Assembly (NCBI RefSeq): GCF_002741105.1
Contig: NZ_NIQU01000001.1
Location: 806,001-870,000 of the forward strand
From: Pseudomonas sediminis
GTDB taxonomy: Bacteria > Pseudomonadota > Gammaproteobacteria > Pseudomonadales > Pseudomonadaceae
Reading direction: 5' to 3'
Length of the DNA stretch: 64,000 nt
Position 1 is the first letter of the stretch. Every line of letters starts with the position of its first letter. Shown piece after piece: positions 20,318 to 29,049 of the stretch. The position numbers and the translations under genes were made by a program. The notes under the pieces are model-generated. The model saw only the letters and a program-made list of their open reading frames with translations, did no database searches and was not told where the DNA came from.

Positions 20318-21319
20318 TTATCGGCCAGCCAACTCCGCCGGCAGCGCCGGGAAGAAGCCACCACCGGTCAGCAGGCCGTATGCCATCCACATGGCGACCA
20401 CCAAATAGAACAGGCGTGGCGCCCAGCTCGCCAGCATCTGCTGGCTCGCAGCCAGCTGTTGCGCCTGCAGGCGGGCGAAACGTAGCAGCGCCTCACCGGG
20501 CCGACCGGTGGCTTCACCGGTATTGAGCACGCCGATCAGCATGGCTTTGCCGTGAAAGCTCAGCCCATCGAAAGCGCGCACCAACGACTGACCAGCCGCG
20601 ACCCGTGGTGCCAGGTTGGCGAAATCCCGCCGCAGCCGCGCGCCGCTCACTGCACTGCAGGCGCGCGGCAGGGCGTCGAGCACGGGCATCCCGGCCTCCA
20701 GCAGCAGCCCGAGGCTGTCGCAGAAATTACGGACATCCGCCCGGCGCCGCAGGCTGCCCAACACCGGCAGAGCCAGCAGCAGATCGTCCAGCGGGCCCGG
20801 TTGATCGGTTCGCCGCTGTTGCCAGCGTCGCCACAACGCTCGTACGCCGAACAGCAATGCCGACAACCACAAGATCGGCATCAGCACAGCCGCCAGGTAG
20901 CCCGCGCCACTCAGACTTCCCCCAACTAAAGCAGGCAAGGGTTTGACCGCCAGCGCCAGCAGCAAAACCCCGGCCGGCAACAGCAGACGTGACTTCAACT
21001 CTGCGGCATAACGCGCCTGTTCGTCGTAGCGCTGCGCCAATTGCTCGTAGATGTGCGCCAATGCCCCGGCCTCCTGCGCGGCTCGGACCAGGCCACTTTC
21101 GAATGGCGTGAACACGCCACTCAACTGGCCGGAAGTCGCCAGGTCGCGTCCGCCGCCGACCATCTGCCGTAGGCGCTTGACGGCGGCCTCGTGGCGCGCA
21201 CCGAGATCCAGACTGGCCAGCGCTCGATCGATGGGCACGCCCGCCCGCTCCATCGCGCCAAGGTGAGCGAACAAGCCGGCGCGACTGCGCAGATCGAGGG
21301 TGAGATGACGACGCGACAT
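20318..21319 (-). CDS. Orphan type II secretion system F-family protein
   Basis: This 333-residue protein has two repeated T2SSF domains. Each starts with a cytoplasmic helical part ([38 protein letters not shown]) and is followed by hydrophobic spans at about residues 110-160 and near the C-terminus. It resembles GspF/PilC inner-membrane platform proteins but is short and has no secretion, pilin or ATPase genes around it. It could be a relic of a small pilus or secretion cluster, or serve a partner elsewhere. Confidence 0.85.
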   Translation of the reverse strand: MSRRHLTLDLRSRAGLFAHLGAMERAGVPIDRALASLDLGARHEAAVKRLRQMVGGGRDLATSGQLSGVFTPFESGLVRAAQEAGALAHIYEQLAQRYDEQARYAAELKSRLLLPAGVLLLALAVKPLPALVGGSLSGAGYLAAVLMPILWLSALLFGVRALWRRWQQRRTDQPGPLDDLLLALPVLGSLRRRADVRNFCDSLGLLLEAGMPVLDALPRACSAVSGARLRRDFANLAPRVAAGQSLVRAFDGLSFHGKAMLIGVLNTGEATGRPGEALLRFARLQAQQLAASQQMLASWAPRLFYLVVAMWMAYGLLTGGGFFPALPAELAGR

Positions 21320-21372
21320 GATCAGACTCGGTGGATTGCAGCGCTCAGGTTAACCAGTCGCCGCGCGAGGCG

Positions 21373-22131
21373 CTACGGAGCGATGGGCGGCATCGGCGCA
21401 TGCGGCAACCAGCGTTTCAGGATCGCCGCCAGGCTGCCGTCCTCATGCATCTGCTGTAATGCGCGCTGCCAGCGCACCACGCGCACCACAGAGGTCTGCG
21501 GAGAAAAGGCGATGTAGTAGGCCGAACGCATGAACGGCACGTGCGCGGTGACGTCCTGCGGCTTGAGGTCGACAGCGGCCAACTCGCCAGCCAGGGTCAA
21601 ATCCTCAGTGGCGATCAGATTGACCCGGCCATGCTTGAGCATGGTCATCATCTGCTTCGAACTGGGTACGCCATAGAGGTTGGTGAAGCCCTTCGCGCTG
21701 AGGGTTTCGAAGGTGTACCACTGCTTGGGCAGTGCCAGAGGTCCGCTGGCAGCGGCTTGCGCCAACGTGTCGATGACGAGGTTGCGGGACTTGAGCGAGT
21801 AGAAACTGGTAGTGCCGACCACAATGGGGCCGACCCACTGGAATCGGTCCTCACGCTCGGCTGTACGCACAGTGGAAAACAGCGCGATATCTTCCTGCTG
21901 CTGGGCCAGGTACAGCGCGCGCGTCCAGGGCATCAGCTCGATCTGTCCAGTGTCGCCGGTACGCGCCAGCAATGCTCTGACCACCTCGACAGCAAGACCG
22001 CTCGGTTCGCCCTCGCGCATGAAGCTCATCGGCGGCGCATCCTCGGTGAGCAGACGCAGCTGTGCCTGTACCGGAGCGCACAGCGCCAGCAGCAGAACAC
22101 ATAGCCATCGATCAATACACTTGGCCATCAT
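21373..22131 (-). CDS. Periplasmic substrate-binding protein (SBP_bac_3), orphan paralog 1
   Basis: This 252-residue exported protein has a signal peptide of about 24 residues (LCVLLLALCAPVQAQ) and a family 3 periplasmic-binding fold (LLTEDAPPMSFMREGEPSGLAVEVV). It ends ILKRWLPHAP. GGAGG lies before the paired ATGs at 22131/22128. No permease or ATPase is nearby. It shares a common framework with the next gene (FSTVRTA..R...FQWVGPI, PKQWY), so the two are tandem duplicates. It may feed a distant transporter or act as a sensor input. Confidence 0.85.
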   Translation of the reverse strand: MMAKCIDRWLCVLLLALCAPVQAQLRLLTEDAPPMSFMREGEPSGLAVEVVRALLARTGDTGQIELMPWTRALYLAQQQEDIALFSTVRTAEREDRFQWVGPIVVGTTSFYSLKSRNLVIDTLAQAAASGPLALPKQWYTFETLSAKGFTNLYGVPSSKQMMTMLKHGRVNLIATEDLTLAGELAAVDLKPQDVTAHVPFMRSAYYIAFSPQTSVVRVVRWQRALQQMHEDGSLAAILKRWLPHAPMPPIAP

Positions 22132-22181
22132 CGCCCCTCCCGCTTGCAGCCTAGCAAGCCGGGGCGCACCGTGCAGCCGCT

Positions 22182-22955
22182 TCACTCGCTGCGCAGCAAG
22201 TCGACCAAGGTGCGCTCATCGGCCGCGGGAAACCAGTGGCGGTAGATCCGCTCCAGGCTGCCGTCGTGGCGCATCTGCTGCAGCGCCTGTTGCCAACGTG
22301 CCACCAGCGCCGGATCCGTGTTCAGGGAAAAGGCGATATAGGAGTCGTTGGGCATCAGGTCGAACTGCTCCTGCAGCTGCCCGGCATTCATGCCCTGCTC
22401 GGCGAGCATGCCGTCGAGGGTCAGGTTGTTGGCCAGCAGCAGCTTGACCCGGCGATGGCGAAACATGCGCAGCATGTCCTGAGGCGTCGACACGCCATAC
22501 AGGTTATCCAGGTTCTGTTCGCGCAACAGTTCGTAGCTGTACCACTGCTTGGGAATCGCCAGGGTGCCGAGGCGCCGGACGTCTTCGAGGCTGGCGACTC
22601 GAAGCCCAGCATCCTTGTGCGTGTAGAAACGCGTATAGCCGCGCGCGATCGGTCCGACCCACTGAAACTCAGCTTCGCGCTGCGCCGTACGTACGGTGGA
22701 GAACAATGCCGTGTCGGCCTGATGGCGAGCCTGGTGATAGCCGCGTGTCCAGGGCACCAGTTCGATATGCGCCGTCTCGCCAGTGCGGCGGATCAGCTCC
22801 TCGACCACGGCCACAGCCATGCCACTCGGCTTGCCATTCTCGAGATAGCTGAAGGGTCGATAGTTTTCGGTATACAGCCGCAAATCGGCAGCCGCCACAT
22901 GGGCGCAGAGGCCGCAAAACAACAACAGAACGGCTACCGGGCACTTCAGATTCAT
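22182..22955 (-). CDS. Periplasmic substrate-binding protein (SBP_bac_3), orphan paralog 2
   Basis: This 257-residue protein has a signal peptide (VAVLLLFCGLCAHVAAA) and a family 3 binding fold. It is about 40 percent identical by eye to the downstream paralog across motifs such as ELVPWTRGYHQARHQADTAL, FSTVRTAQRE and FQWVGPI. It is transcribed before its paralog with a 50-base gap. A GTG at 22958 is an alternative start; I prefer ATG 22955. No transporter partners are encoded here. Confidence 0.85.
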   Translation of the reverse strand: MNLKCPVAVLLLFCGLCAHVAAADLRLYTENYRPFSYLENGKPSGMAVAVVEELIRRTGETAHIELVPWTRGYHQARHQADTALFSTVRTAQREAEFQWVGPIARGYTRFYTHKDAGLRVASLEDVRRLGTLAIPKQWYSYELLREQNLDNLYGVSTPQDMLRMFRHRRVKLLLANNLTLDGMLAEQGMNAGQLQEQFDLMPNDSYIAFSLNTDPALVARWQQALQQMRHDGSLERIYRHWFPAADERTLVDLLRSE

Positions 22956-23043
22956 CACACGCCACCGTCTAGAGCGCGCCCTACAGCGAATTCAGGACGG
23001 CCAGAACAAGGATCATAAACCCGCACCTGGCCCATCACCAAGG

Positions 23044-23943
23044 CTATTGCGGGGCTGTCATTTCAGCCAAATCCCTGGCGGTCACTACACGCGGTTCAAG
23101 CAGCAGTTGCAGGCGCGAAATGGCGCGTTCGCCACTCAGGGCCCGGTGCACCAGGCGCACCGCATGATCCCCCATGGCCTGCGGCTGCTGGAGCAACAGG
23201 GCATGAATCTCACCCTTGCGCACGGCATCGAACAGCAGGTCGCCACCGTCGAAACCGACGAAGTCCAAGGTACCGGCCTTGCCCAGTTGGCGCAGCGCAG
23301 CGAGGGTTGCCCGACTGCTGGTGCCATTGGGACTGAACAGGCCGTCGAGCTTGGGCAACTGCTGGCTCAGGGCCTCGGCGATGCGCTGGCGGTCATCCCC
23401 CAAGTAGGTATCGAACACCACCTGCAACCCAGTCGCCTGCGCCGCCAGCAGAAAGCCGCGCTCACGCTCCTCGGTCGATTGCAGCCCTGGCCGCAAACGC
23501 AACATCCCAACTCTGCCACCTCGCCCGAGACGCTCGGCCAGTTGTTGCCCAGCCAACTGACCGGCGAGGAAGTTGTCAGTCGCCACCAACGCATAAGCGC
23601 CGTCCCCCGCAATGTCGCGGTCGACATAGACAGTGGGGATGCCCTCGGCGCGCAAGGCCGTGATCCGAATATCGATAACGTCGCCAGCCGGAGCGATGAT
23701 CAGCGCTTTGCAACCCTGTGCTAGGACGCGATCTATCAATTGCAACTGCACCTCGACGCTGCCCTCCTGGACCGGAGCGCGTGTGTAGAGCTCCAATTGC
23801 AGCTCATCAGCGGTGCGTCTCGCGCCGGCCTCCAGTTCGCTCCAGAACGCCGACGTGCCGGCCGGCACCATACCGATGCAGTCACGCGCCCAGGCAGGCG
23901 CGGCCGTCAGCAACAGGCAAATGAAAGGGATGATTCTTAGCAT
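23044..23943 (-). CDS. Periplasmic binding protein of the ribose/LacI type
   Basis: This 299-residue exported protein has a signal peptide ending near APAWA-RDCIG and a Peripla_BP_4 (RbsB-like) fold: MVPAGTSAFWSELEAGARR, LIIAPAGDVIDIRI, VDRDIAGDGAYALVATDN and a C-terminal DFVGFDGGDLLFDAV. GGGAG lies six bases before ATG 23943; a TTG six bases further upstream is less likely. Like the two preceding genes it has no permease or ATPase. The three may belong to a signalling input rather than a transporter. Confidence 0.85.
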   Translation of the reverse strand: MLRIIPFICLLLTAAPAWARDCIGMVPAGTSAFWSELEAGARRTADELQLELYTRAPVQEGSVEVQLQLIDRVLAQGCKALIIAPAGDVIDIRITALRAEGIPTVYVDRDIAGDGAYALVATDNFLAGQLAGQQLAERLGRGGRVGMLRLRPGLQSTEERERGFLLAAQATGLQVVFDTYLGDDRQRIAEALSQQLPKLDGLFSPNGTSSRATLAALRQLGKAGTLDFVGFDGGDLLFDAVRKGEIHALLLQQPQAMGDHAVRLVHRALSGERAISRLQLLLEPRVVTARDLAEMTAPQ

Positions 23944-24109
23944 GTTCAACTCCCAGCCCCTGCCATCACTTTAGCATCGCCATGCGGCACTGCGACGCCT
24001 GTCGGCAAGCTGTCGACTCATACTTTTTCACATTCAAAACCGACGGTCGGGCTAGCCCTGACGCGCCGGGCAGGCGATCATCGGGCTTCCTACGCAGACT
24101 CCAGCTACC

Positions 24110-24838
24110 ATGACCGCCACTACTGACAGCCGTACCCCGACGCACAAGCCCCGCCCGCTGATCGATCTGGCCATCAGCATCCTGATTCCCTCGTTCATCC
24201 TGATGAAGCTCAGTGGCGAGCACCGTCTCGGCGCCGATGGTGCGCTGATCCTGGCCCTGGCGTTCCCGCTGGCCTGGGGCGCGTTCGAGCTGATCAAATA
24301 TCGCAAATTCAACTTCATCGCCCTGCTCGGTCTGATCAGCGTCGCGTTGACCGGCGGCATTGGCCTGCTCAAGCTCGACACCCAGTGGCTGGCAGTCAAG
24401 GAAGCGCTGATCCCCGGCCTGATCGGCATCGCCGTACTCGTTTCGACCCGTACCCGCTACCCACTGATCCGCACTCTGCTGTTCAACAAGACCGTGCTCA
24501 ATATCGACAAGATCCACGACCGTCTGGAGCAAGGCGGCCATGTCGAGCACTTCGAGACGCGCCTGATGCGCGCCACCTACTGGCTCAGCGGCACCTTCTT
24601 CTTCTCGTCATTCATGAACTATGTGCTGGCCAAGTGGATTGTGGTCAGCCCGGCCGGTACCGAGGCGTTCAACGACGAGCTGGGACGCATGACCCTGCTC
24701 AGCTACCCGATGATCGCCATTCCCTCGATGATCATGCTGATGGCCATCTTCTACTACCTGTGGAAGACCATTCACGGCCTGACCGGCCTGAGCCTGGAAG
24801 AAATCATGGCCAACACCGGTCAGGAGTCGAAGCCCTGA
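24110..24838 (+). CDS. VC0807-type integral membrane protein
   Basis: This 242-residue protein has about six transmembrane segments and a pattern I recognise as the VC0807 family: LAISILIPSFILMKLSG, FNFIALLGLISVALTGGIGLLKLD, KEALIPGLIGIAVLVSTRTRYPLIRTLL. Function is not established; it has some resemblance to intracellular septation protein A. A gene for a YqaA-type membrane protein follows closely. Confidence 0.8.
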   Translation: MTATTDSRTPTHKPRPLIDLAISILIPSFILMKLSGEHRLGADGALILALAFPLAWGAFELIKYRKFNFIALLGLISVALTGGIGLLKLDTQWLAVKEALIPGLIGIAVLVSTRTRYPLIRTLLFNKTVLNIDKIHDRLEQGGHVEHFETRLMRATYWLSGTFFFSSFMNYVLAKWIVVSPAGTEAFNDELGRMTLLSYPMIAIPSMIMLMAIFYYLWKTIHGLTGLSLEEIMANTGQESKP

Positions 24839-24871
24839 TCAGTGCCGACCTTCGGGTCGGCCGCGCTGAAC

Positions 24872-25309
24872 ATGCTTGGGCTTTCCGCCTACCCGACTCT
24901 ATTTCTCTCCGCCTTTGGCGCGGCGACGCTGTTGCCGCTGCAGTCCGAAGCGGTGCTGGTCGCCTTGCTGCTGGCCGGCCAACATCCGCTCTGGGCCCTG
25001 TTGCTGGTGGCCACTCTGGGCAATGTGCTGGGCTCCTGGGTCAACTGGCTGCTGGGCCGCTCCATCGAGCACTATCGCGAGCGCCGCTGGTTCCCGGTCA
25101 GCCAGACTCGGCTACAGCAGGCACAGGGCTGGTATGCGCGCTATGGGCGCTGGTCGCTGCTGCTGAGCTGGATGCCGGTGATTGGCGACCCACTGACGCT
25201 GGTTGCCGGCGTGATGCGCGAGCGCCTGTGGGTATTTCTGGCCATCGTCACCCTGGCCAAAGCGAGCCGCTACGCCGTGCTGGCGGCGCTGACGCTGGCA
25301 TGGATATGA
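24872..25309 (+). CDS. YqaA family (SNARE-associated/DedA-type) membrane protein
   Basis: This 145-residue small membrane protein matches the YqaA family: LFLSAFGAATLLPLQSEAVLVALL, LLVATLGNVLGSWVNWLLGR, and WMPVIGDPLTLVAGVMRE near the C-terminus. ATG 24872 fits the usual length (E. coli YqaA about 142). A GTG at 24842 is possible but gives an extra non-conserved leader. DedA relatives are implicated in lipid transport and membrane homeostasis. Confidence 0.82.
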   Translation: MLGLSAYPTLFLSAFGAATLLPLQSEAVLVALLLAGQHPLWALLLVATLGNVLGSWVNWLLGRSIEHYRERRWFPVSQTRLQQAQGWYARYGRWSLLLSWMPVIGDPLTLVAGVMRERLWVFLAIVTLAKASRYAVLAALTLAWI

Positions 25310-25521
25310 ACGTATCAGGACAACCGCTGACACAACTACAAGAGGGTGCGAATGTGCTTGCCAGTTGAGTACAGGCTGCGCCTCCCTGATACTGCGCAGC
25401 GCGCCGCGCGGGCACGATCCGCCACCGGCCGTTGCACAATGGCCGGATGGCCGATGAACAGCAGCCTCCCACAGAGGCATGCGGCCCCACTACCTCGGGG
25501 CCCAGCGAGCGAGGAATTGCG

Positions 25522-26499
25522 GTGTCTGTCGTAGAAGCCAAACCAAAACTGAAGCGCAGCGACCTGATCTGGACGCTGATCGGACTCAGTGCCGTGGTGC
25601 TGTCTGGCTTTCTGCTGTATCGCGAGTTGCGCAATATCTCCCTCGATGAGATCAAGGGCAGCATCGAAGCGATCTCCCACATGAACTGGCTGCTTGCCGC
25701 AGCGGCCACCCTCGGCGCGTACTGGGCACTGGCCTGGTACGACCGCATCGCCGTCGCTCACCTTGGCAAGAAGATTCCCTGGCGCTTCATCACCCTGTGC
25801 TCCTTCACCACCTATGCCCTGGCCCACAACATCGGCGCCTCGGTGTTCTCAGGCGCAGTGGTGCGCTACCGGGCCTACCGCAGCAAGGGCCTGACGCCTC
25901 AGGAAATCGGCATCCTCATCGTTTTCTGCTCCTTTACCTTCGCCCTCGGCACCCTGCTCGCCAGCGGCTGCGTGCTGATCGCTCAGCCCGACCTGATCCA
26001 CCGCGTCGCCAATGTCACGCCTCTGGCCTCGGTAGTCATCGGCAGTGTCTTGCTGTGCCTGGTCGGCCTCTACGTGCTGGGCTCCTGGCGCCAGTTCAAA
26101 CCCTGGACGCTGGGCAAGCTGCATGTGGAATATCCACGCCTGCCCATCGTCAGCCGCCAGTTGCTGGCCGGGCCACTGGAACTGCTCTGCGCCGCGGCGA
26201 TCATCTATTTCGCCCTGCCGGCCGACAATCATCCCGGCTATCTGGTGGTGCTCGGCGTGTTCCTCGCCTCCTTCTCCCTGGCGCTGCTGTCCCATGCACC
26301 TGGCGGCCTGGGCGTGCTGGAAGTGACCTTCCTCGCCGCACTGCCGGAGATTCCCGCTGCCGATGTGCTGGCGGCGCTTATCGTGTTCCGCGTGTTCTAT
26401 CTGCTGCTGCCGTTCGCACTGTCACTGCTGGTGGTGCTGGGCTTCGAATGGACGCAGTGGAAGCGCAAGCGCGAAGAGAGCCTTGACCTGCCGTCCTGA
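25522..26499 (+). CDS. LPG synthase-type (UPF0104) transmembrane protein
   Basis: This 325-residue protein has about eight membrane spans and resembles the flippase domain of lysylphosphatidylglycerol synthase. Family marks are TYALAHNIGASVFSGAVVRYRAYRSKGLTPQEIG and LLSHAPGGLGVLEVTFLAAL. I prefer GTG 25522 because GAGG is seven bases upstream; an ATG at 25447 extends the frame by 25 weakly conserved residues. It lacks the C-terminal aminoacyl-transfer domain, so it is a membrane-only member of unknown substrate. Confidence 0.78.
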   Translation: MSVVEAKPKLKRSDLIWTLIGLSAVVLSGFLLYRELRNISLDEIKGSIEAISHMNWLLAAAATLGAYWALAWYDRIAVAHLGKKIPWRFITLCSFTTYALAHNIGASVFSGAVVRYRAYRSKGLTPQEIGILIVFCSFTFALGTLLASGCVLIAQPDLIHRVANVTPLASVVIGSVLLCLVGLYVLGSWRQFKPWTLGKLHVEYPRLPIVSRQLLAGPLELLCAAAIIYFALPADNHPGYLVVLGVFLASFSLALLSHAPGGLGVLEVTFLAALPEIPAADVLAALIVFRVFYLLLPFALSLLVVLGFEWTQWKRKREESLDLPS

Positions 26500-26561
26500 C
26501 GGCTCGCCGTCGCCGCGCGACTGACATAGAATGCGCGGCCGTTTTTCATGGCCTGCGTTTC

Positions 26562-27827
26562 ATGTCTTTCTCCACTCCCGCCCGCGCCTGCGGCATCGAC
26601 TTCGGCACCTCGAACTCCACCGTCGGCTGGCTGCGCCCCGGCCAGGACAGCCTGCTGGTACTCGAAGACGGCAAGATCACCCTGCCCTCGGTGATCTTCT
26701 TCAACACAGAGGAGCGCCGCCCGGTCTACGGTCGCCTGGCCCTGCACGAATACCTGGAAGGCTACGAAGGCCGCCTGATGCGCTCGCTCAAGAGCCTGCT
26801 GGGCTCCAAGCTGCTGAAGAGCGAAACCACCGTGCTGGGCAGCGCCCTGCCCTTCAAGGATCTGCTCGGCTTCTTCATCGGTGAGCTGAAAAAACGCGCC
26901 GAAGCCCAAGCCGAGCGCCCCTTCGAAGAAGTGGTACTGGGCCGCCCGGTATTCTTCGTCGATGACGACCCTGCTGCCGACCAGGAAGCGCAGAACACTC
27001 TGGTAGCCGTGGCGCACAAGCTCGGTTTCAAGGACGTGTCGTTCCAGTACGAGCCCATCGCCGCGGCCTTCGACTACGAGTCGAACCTGGATCGCGAGGA
27101 ACTGGTGCTGATCGTCGACATCGGCGGTGGTACCTCGGACTTCTCCCTGGTGCGCCTGGCACCGGAGCGTCATCACCTGGCCGAGCGCCAGGGCGACATC
27201 CTCGCCACCGGCGGCGTGCATATCGGCGGTACCGACTTCGACAAGCAGTTGTCCCTGGCCGGGGTGATGCCGTTGTTCGGCTATGGCAGCCGGATGAAGA
27301 GCGACGCTTTCATGCCCACCAGCTACCACCTCAACCTGGCTACCTGGCACACCATCAACGCGCTGTACGCGCAGAAGACCCAGCTCGCCCTGCAGAACAT
27401 GCGCTACGACATCGTCGACGCTACCGGCATCGACCGCCTGTTCGGTCTGATCGAGCAGCGCGCCGGGCACTGGCTAGCGATGCAGGTGGAAGAGAGCAAG
27501 ATCGCCCTGAGCGAACAAGACGCACGTCCCATCGACCTGTCACGCGTCGAGCCGGGCCTGGTCGCCGAGCTGACCCGCCCCTTGTTCGAGAACGCCATCG
27601 AGCCCCTGCTCGAACGTATTCGTGCCAGCCTCACGCAATTGCTCGCCGATGCCGGCGTGGCGGCCGACCAGGTCGATACGCTGTTCTTCACCGGCGGTTC
27701 CAGTGGCGTACCGGCGCTGCGCCAGAGCGTGGCGGCGATGCTGCCCAATGCGCGTAGCGTCGAAGGCAACACCTTTGGCAGCATCGGCAGCGGCCTGGCC
27801 ATCGAAGCGAAAAAGCGCTACGGCTAG
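26562..27827 (+). CDS. Hsp70-family chaperone-like protein (YegD type)
   Basis: This 421-residue actin-fold ATPase of the Hsp70 family is close to YegD. The phosphate-1 motif is GIDFGTSNSTVGW, phosphate-2 is VDIGGGTSDFSLVRL and the adenosine motif is FFTGGSSGVPALRQSVAAMLP. It lacks the classical substrate-binding domain of DnaK, as is usual for this branch. Its role is not established in general. A hairpin followed by T's overlaps its stop codon. Confidence 0.9.
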   Translation: MSFSTPARACGIDFGTSNSTVGWLRPGQDSLLVLEDGKITLPSVIFFNTEERRPVYGRLALHEYLEGYEGRLMRSLKSLLGSKLLKSETTVLGSALPFKDLLGFFIGELKKRAEAQAERPFEEVVLGRPVFFVDDDPAADQEAQNTLVAVAHKLGFKDVSFQYEPIAAAFDYESNLDREELVLIVDIGGGTSDFSLVRLAPERHHLAERQGDILATGGVHIGGTDFDKQLSLAGVMPLFGYGSRMKSDAFMPTSYHLNLATWHTINALYAQKTQLALQNMRYDIVDATGIDRLFGLIEQRAGHWLAMQVEESKIALSEQDARPIDLSRVEPGLVAELTRPLFENAIEPLLERIRASLTQLLADAGVAADQVDTLFFTGGSSGVPALRQSVAAMLPNARSVEGNTFGSIGSGLAIEAKKRYG

Positions 27828-27840
27828 GCGCAGCGCTTTT
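27811..27840 (+). terminator. Rho-independent terminator overlapping the end of the Hsp70-family gene
   Basis: AAAAGCGCT (27811-27819) pairs with AGCGCTTTT (27832-27840) around a 12-base loop that contains the stop codon. A- and T-runs on both sides make it potentially bidirectional. Confidence 0.6.
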
Positions 27841-27862
27841 GTAGGAGCGGCTTCAGCCGCGA
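27841..27862. repeat. REP-like palindrome, GTAGGAGCGGCTTCAGCCGC type
   Basis: A single hairpin (GCGGCTTCAGCCGC core), of a type common in Pseudomonas intergenic regions, directly after the terminator. Confidence 0.65.
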
Positions 27863-27914
27863 TTCTGGCCTCCCGCACAAACTAATCCGGCTGAAGAACT
27901 CTCGGCAAAAGAAC

Positions 27915-27946
27915 GTAGGGTGCGCCGTGCGCACGGCGCACCCTAC
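27915..27946. repeat. REP-like hairpin, family A, near-perfect
   Basis: GTAGGGTGCGCCGTGC is followed directly by GCACGGCGCACCCTAC, a perfect 16-base inverted repeat with no loop. It lies between the Hsp70-family gene and the hypothetical gene at 28012. Confidence 0.8.
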
Positions 27947-28011
27947 CCGGAACGCTCCGCATGCACCCTGATGATATTCTTGCCAACCTTTAATCCCCGA
28001 GGACATGCCCA

Positions 28012-28545
28012 ATGAAAGCCCAGCTGGAAGAACTGATCGCCAAGATAAGCTCCGGCTGCCTGCCCGAGGACGAGATTGCCCGTATCGCTGACGAGGCCAC
28101 GCAGGCCTATGCCGATCCGGCGGCCTTTCTCGCTGCCAACCCGGACGTCAACTACGACGACGAATTCCCCATCCCCCTGGGCGAATGGGTAGTGGTCGGC
28201 AGCCTGCCGGAAACGGTGCTGTTCCAGGCCGACAGCTACGAGGAGCTGTTCCAGCGCATCACCGAATCCTTCGGCCCGCAGGTGCAGTTCGTGCTCAAGG
28301 CCAAGCAGTTGGCCAAGACCGAGCCACTGAAAGCACTCAACCGTATCCAGGTGCAGCTCTCGGCGCTGTCGCCGGAAACCGGCGGCTACGTGCTGGTAGA
28401 TTTCAGCGAGCCGCTGGATGACGAGCTGCAGGCCGTGCTCGTGTACGCCAGCGACCTACCAAGGGTGATGGAACTGGCGGTGGAAGTGGGCATCTACGCC
28501 GCACCGGCGCTGGAGGCTTTGCAGGCGGAGCAGGAGCAAGCGTGA
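28012..28545 (+). CDS. Conserved hypothetical protein, 177 residues
   Basis: I do not recognise this protein. It is acidic (many D/E), has no signal peptide or membrane span and appears to be mixed alpha/beta, with DYDDEFPIPLGEWVVVGS-type loops in the first third and a leucine-rich C-terminus. GAGGA lies upstream of ATG 28012. Its stop overlaps the start of a VOC-family gene by four bases, so the two are probably co-translated. Confidence 0.7.
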   Translation: MKAQLEELIAKISSGCLPEDEIARIADEATQAYADPAAFLAANPDVNYDDEFPIPLGEWVVVGSLPETVLFQADSYEELFQRITESFGPQVQFVLKAKQLAKTEPLKALNRIQVQLSALSPETGGYVLVDFSEPLDDELQAVLVYASDLPRVMELAVEVGIYAAPALEALQAEQEQA

Positions 28546-28970
28546 GCCGTATGCGCCTGCCGGCCCTGACGCCAGAGCTGCAGGTCAGTGATCTGCAGGC
28601 CAGCCTAAGGTTCTACCAACAGCTGCTGGGTTTCAGGCTGCTGTACCAACGACCCGAGGATGGTTTTGCAGCCATCGCTCTGGGCGAAGCTGCGTTGATG
28701 CTGGAACAGATGGAGCCGCATCAACAAGCAGGCGATCCCTGGAAAATTCTGCCACTCGATCACCCGCTGGGGCGCGGCATCAATCTGCAAATCGACGTGG
28801 TCGATTTGCAACCGCTGCACCAGGCACTGCTCGCCAATGACGTACCGCTGCGCCTACCGCCGGAGACGGTGGAGTACCGCACTGGCGACAGCTGGATCAG
28901 GGTGCGCCAGCTGATGGTCCAGGACCCGGACGGTTACCTGCTGCGTTTCAGCCAGGTTCTTGACCGCTGA
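28542..28970 (+). CDS. VOC-family (glyoxalase/bleomycin resistance-type) protein
   Basis: This 142-residue protein has the vicinal oxygen chelate fold: LQVSDLQASLRFYQQLLGFRLLYQRPEDGFA at the N-terminus and VQDPDGYLLRFSQ at the end. The family includes fosfomycin and bleomycin resistance proteins and glyoxalases; the role here is unknown. The start is GTG 28542, four bases into the preceding stop region, with AGGAG about eight bases upstream. An ATG nine bases further on is an alternative. Confidence 0.82.
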   Translation: MSRMRLPALTPELQVSDLQASLRFYQQLLGFRLLYQRPEDGFAAIALGEAALMLEQMEPHQQAGDPWKILPLDHPLGRGINLQIDVVDLQPLHQALLANDVPLRLPPETVEYRTGDSWIRVRQLMVQDPDGYLLRFSQVLDR

Positions 28971-28989
28971 CGCACCCACTGCTCAGCCC

Positions 28990-29049
28990 GTAGCCCGGAT
29001 AAAATCCTCGGCAAGTCCAGCAACCACCCCCGGATTACATCCGGGCTAC
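28990..29049. repeat. REP-like inverted pair, family C (GTAGCCCGGAT type)
   Basis: GTAGCCCGGATAAAATCC and the inverse GGATTACATCCGGGCTAC face each other between convergent genes. A matching pair lies at 31640-31698. Confidence 0.75.

Noticed and set aside
21373..22955. Complete ABC importer
   Set aside because: Both genes encode only periplasmic binding proteins, with no permease or ATPase alongside.
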